DNA of 64,000 bases from Diprion similis. Taxonomy: Eukaryota; Arthropoda; Insecta; Hymenoptera; Diprionidae. The translations under genes were made by a program, and so were the position numbers. The notes under the pieces are model-generated. The model did no database searches. It was not told the origin of the DNA and saw nothing but the letters and a program-made list of their open reading frames with translations. Shown piece after piece: positions 61,201 to 64,000 of this stretch; position 1 is the stretch's first letter, and every line of letters begins with the position of its first letter. The DNA is taken from the NCBI RefSeq assembly GCF_021155765.1, contig NC_060111.1, forward strand, positions 6,358,481-6,422,480. The letters are read 5' to 3'.

Positions 61201-61808
61201 AAAATCCAATCGCTGCTCGATCGGCATTCAAGTTTTTCCGAATACAATGGAATGAGATTTTCAAAAGGTTTGTTGTGTCCTTCATGTATAAATATAAATT
61301 ATTGATTTAATGCTTAATTACTTTTAATTACTAACTATGCGATTGTTTTGCACAAGTTTGGAAGACCATCGTCTGGTTCTTTTAAACTACATAATAAAAT
61401 AGTAAGAAAAGAAATTTGAAACTATTGTAAAATTCTGTAAGATCAATTTTTTTGGACGTAAAATTTACCAACAACATTCTTTTCAGGTTTTCGAAATCGT
61501 ATTCGATCCTAAAAGCCTTCGTCGAAGCATCTGTTAGTGGTATTACGGACGAACAAGATCTCAAAGATGTGAGTAAGAGGTTTCATTCTGAAAAACGGAA
61601 CACAGACTAGAATAGAATAAGCACATAAATAATATACCGATGTTTGCAGTTTCAGATTTTCAAAGAGAAACACTTTGACAGTTTGAAGTTTTTGGGACAC
61701 ACCATACGAGTTGCTGAGACCGAAGCGAGGTCAAGGATTTCATGGCTCAAGAAGAATCTAATCACGGTTCAAAGGTGGCTGGACGTTTATATCAGACCAA
61801 CGATATAG
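55264..61808 (+). CDS. Divergent M1 aminopeptidase-like ectoprotein, catalytic motifs lost (gene B)
   Basis: Second M1-family type II membrane protein, 1075 aa from this ATG. Exons: 55264-55455, 55571-55949, 56028-56499, 56560-56715, 56786-57094, 57190-57370, 57441-57576, 57727-57805, 57881-58055, 58804-58993, 59977-60254, 60515-60651, 60825-60992, 61127-61267, 61487-61568 and 61656-61808; all phases close. The cytoplasmic start MAQIAGSRSEF is followed by a membrane anchor (LIILMFIIGVITAGFIGAY). The M1 N-terminal domain is interrupted by a Ser/Thr/Pro-rich insert of about 130 residues and preceded by an RRRR site (159-162). FPCFDEP has become FPGFEDP, GAMEN is DGISS (492-496) and HExxH is RLIGE (527-531). 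Glu550 keeps the exact HExxH-x18-E spacing, and TTYEKGACLIRML keeps the catalytic-Tyr position (Y606). The GYYRVNYD block and ERAP1_C-type tail are intact. One intron uses a GC donor (after 57370). The reading frame is maintained despite loss of catalysis; function unknown. AATAAA at 62399. Confidence 0.87.
59048..59733. mobile_element. Long inverted-repeat MITE in gene B intron 10
   Basis: Arms of about 330 bp start AGATCGGCAAAATCCAAAAT on the left and end with the reverse complement on the right, pairing almost to the centre near 59390. The arms are AT-rich and carry subrepeats of GTTACTAATTATTTGAATA. No coding capacity. The element begins only 55 bp after the donor at 58993 and enlarges an intron whose neighbours are mostly 60-300 bp. 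Confidence 0.85.
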
Positions 61809-64000
61809 TAATCAGAGAATCTGAAGATGCTCAAAAAACAAGTTGATTAATTAAATGCAATATGCACTAAATCACTTACTTAAATATTAACTGATAACGT
61901 GTTTATTCGCCTAATTTTCAACGCTCGTTAATGAGCGTTAAATATTTCAATTTGTGTTTCAGGCAATTATATCGTTGAAGTTTCGATTGTTTTGTACATA
62001 TTTTTTCTTTTTTTGCTGCGTTTTTAACAAAAATTTATCTTGAAACACGATATGGTAAAGTTTTGTGTCCATGAGAAAGTTGACTTGATTTTGTGTAAAA
62101 TCTTGTTTGATCTTCATTATTAATACTATCTAGGTATGTGGATATAATGAGAATAATATAAATCTTCGGATATTGGCTTTTGATACTTTTTAGTCCTGTA
62201 TGAATATGATACCTAACGATTGAACTTGATTCGTTTATTGTCGAAACGTTTGAATTTTATAACGCGGTAACCGATAAGGAGCAGGATTTCGATTGCATCG
62301 TTTGATTAGTTGGTCCAAATACCAAATGCGCATTTCGTACGTTCAATATACATTCATTGAGACGGTTTTGGCATTTCTAGTCCAGCTGCCACTTTTGAAA
62401 TAAAGTAAAATATAATTTCGGTGATACGATTCGTTTCTGAACCTGATTTTAGATTAATTAAAAAAATCTAAACTATCAATGGTTTTTAGAGGTATCGAGT
62501 TAAATTAGTTCGTGACAATTTTTGGAATCGGTTAACCTGCACGGGCTAATAAAATTCATTTGATCGCGGATGATATACGGTTTTCAAGAACTATGAATTT
62601 TTTGGTGCAAATCATGGTTCTCTTATAATTATACAATTATTCTTCATGTTTGATAAACATTACAATATGTATTATACAATTGATGAAAATAGGAGGCTAG
62701 AACTATTACATCGAATACTTATATATTGAAAATGATGACAGAATAATATTTCTCCCTGTCAAGTCGTTTATCTTTTATACATTTTCACTTCTATCATGAT
62801 TTTTACAATCAAAGAAACCATACAATAATGCAATAGCAATGTATTCACAAACACGTGTTAAGGCGAATGGTGTTATTACTAACAAAGATAAAGCAAAAAA
62901 ATGTAAAGAAAAAACGTGTACTTTATGACAAGTAGAGTATGGATATTGCGAACATTTCAATATGTGATTCCGTGAGAATCGATGTGACATTCTATGCAAT
63001 GTTTAAAATGCATATTACGCGTAACGTGAAGAAGCAATAATCTGTCGATAATCCTATTCTGTGTGTTAAATTATTATTTAAGGTTCGATAATTGTATGAA
63101 TGACATAATTTCAACGAAATAAACTATCGTGGTAAAATTTTTTATGCGTAATATATTTCGTAAGTGGACCTCAAATTTAATTAATTATCTTAAGATTAAA
63201 CTCAATTCGATTAATATTCGTGATAAGAATTATTACACGTGCCACAGGTGAAAATATAACACTATCGAAAGTGGTTGATATTTTTCGATTGCGAGTTGAA
63301 CCTATTCGGAATGCACCCACTCGATTCATCTCTCAAAATTACGGCGATATCGCGCATAACAAAGTCGATTCCAGCATTTTTTTAAATCATTGAAATATTC
63401 ACGAAGACTCCCAAAGACTTAGCCTTACTTTTTATGCAACGAGTCTTTTATCTTAAAATCCAGTTGGATGATGGTTTCGGAACTGATTTGATCCTCAGAA
63501 GTCCGCAAAAGAGATCTATAACAGCAACCAACCAGCAGTTTAGGACATACGAAAGAAATACGGTGAGAATTGATTTCTTATTTATTTTAACACAGGTTAC
63601 ATAACATAGGGATAATACAATATCATACATCATATATCGTGTCCTGCAAAAGCCTGTTGCACCTGTACGCAGGCGGAAACTTGAGCTATATTTGAGAATA
63701 AGCTATATTTGAATGATAAGCTGTATTGAAAATGACGATGATAACTGTCTGATATAGAATATTGAATATTCTGCCTGAGAAAATGTGAACTGCTTCTACG
63801 GATATTTAGATTTCTTCTGTGTAATCTAATCTAATTTTAATCAAGGTTTGTTAGTCCTCTTGGTCGTTCACTTCAGTTCTAATTATGAATTTGTTGAATA
63901 AGTATATACGAACACCCGAACACTTGTATTATGAATTAAGACAAAGTCAATAAACTGAGCTTTTGTGCGATAAATGTGGAAATTTTTTACTCACCTTTGC
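61809..64000. other. 3' UTR of gene B and intergenic DNA
   Basis: AATAAA at 62399 probably ends gene B. The rest is AT-rich with no recognised gene. TTCGGAATGCACCC at about 63307-63320 is a solitary terminus of the MITE seen at 33882-34014. Confidence 0.55.

Overview
The window is insect nuclear DNA. The genes have short GT-AG introns, AATAAA polyadenylation signals and single-gene transcription units, set in AT-rich DNA full of A/T tracts, (TA)n arrays and small palindromic transposons. The recognised genes (janus-A/PHPT1, GRASP, NDUFB11, METTL13, M1 aminopeptidase homologues, an adhesion GPCR) fit a holometabolous insect, possibly a hymenopteran. The order is a guess; nothing diagnostic was seen.

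Layout. Positions 1-27865 form a gene-poor left half with no gene I can defend. It holds four copies of a ~600 bp palindromic MITE (ends TTAGGGTGGCGC), a TTAA-flanked piggyBac-type MITE, a TA-flanked ~207 bp foldback, several shorter hairpins, a ~100 bp tandem array and very long homopolymer runs (G22 here, C21 just downstream). The tandem array is visibly homologous to the inside of the piggyBac-type MITE.

The right half is gene-dense: the last two exons of janus-A/PHPT1 (27866-31933, +); GRASP/GORASP (34292-36531, +, 7 exons, 442 aa); NDUFB11 of complex I (37895-38320, -, 141 aa) sharing a divergent promoter with METTL13 (38983-41666, +, 8 exons, 668 aa); an M1 aminopeptidase homologue (gene A, 42352-47231, -, 14 exons, 961 aa); an adhesion GPCR whose whole visible ectodomain and 7TM lie in one exon (48048-51806, +); and a second M1 homologue (gene B, 55264-61808, +, 16 exons, 1075 aa).

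Most interesting point. Both M1 homologues are predicted type II membrane ectoproteins that have lost the zinc/catalytic motif HExxH and the exopeptidase motif GAMEN, by different substitutions. Both keep the exact 18-residue spacing to the third zinc-ligand glutamate, and gene B also keeps the catalytic-tyrosine position. All exons stay open and in phase. They therefore look like maintained pseudo-aminopeptidases, and they flank a lectin/Ig-bearing adhesion GPCR. Any functional link between the three is inference. Exon structures were derived by hand from splice consensus, reading phase and family alignment.
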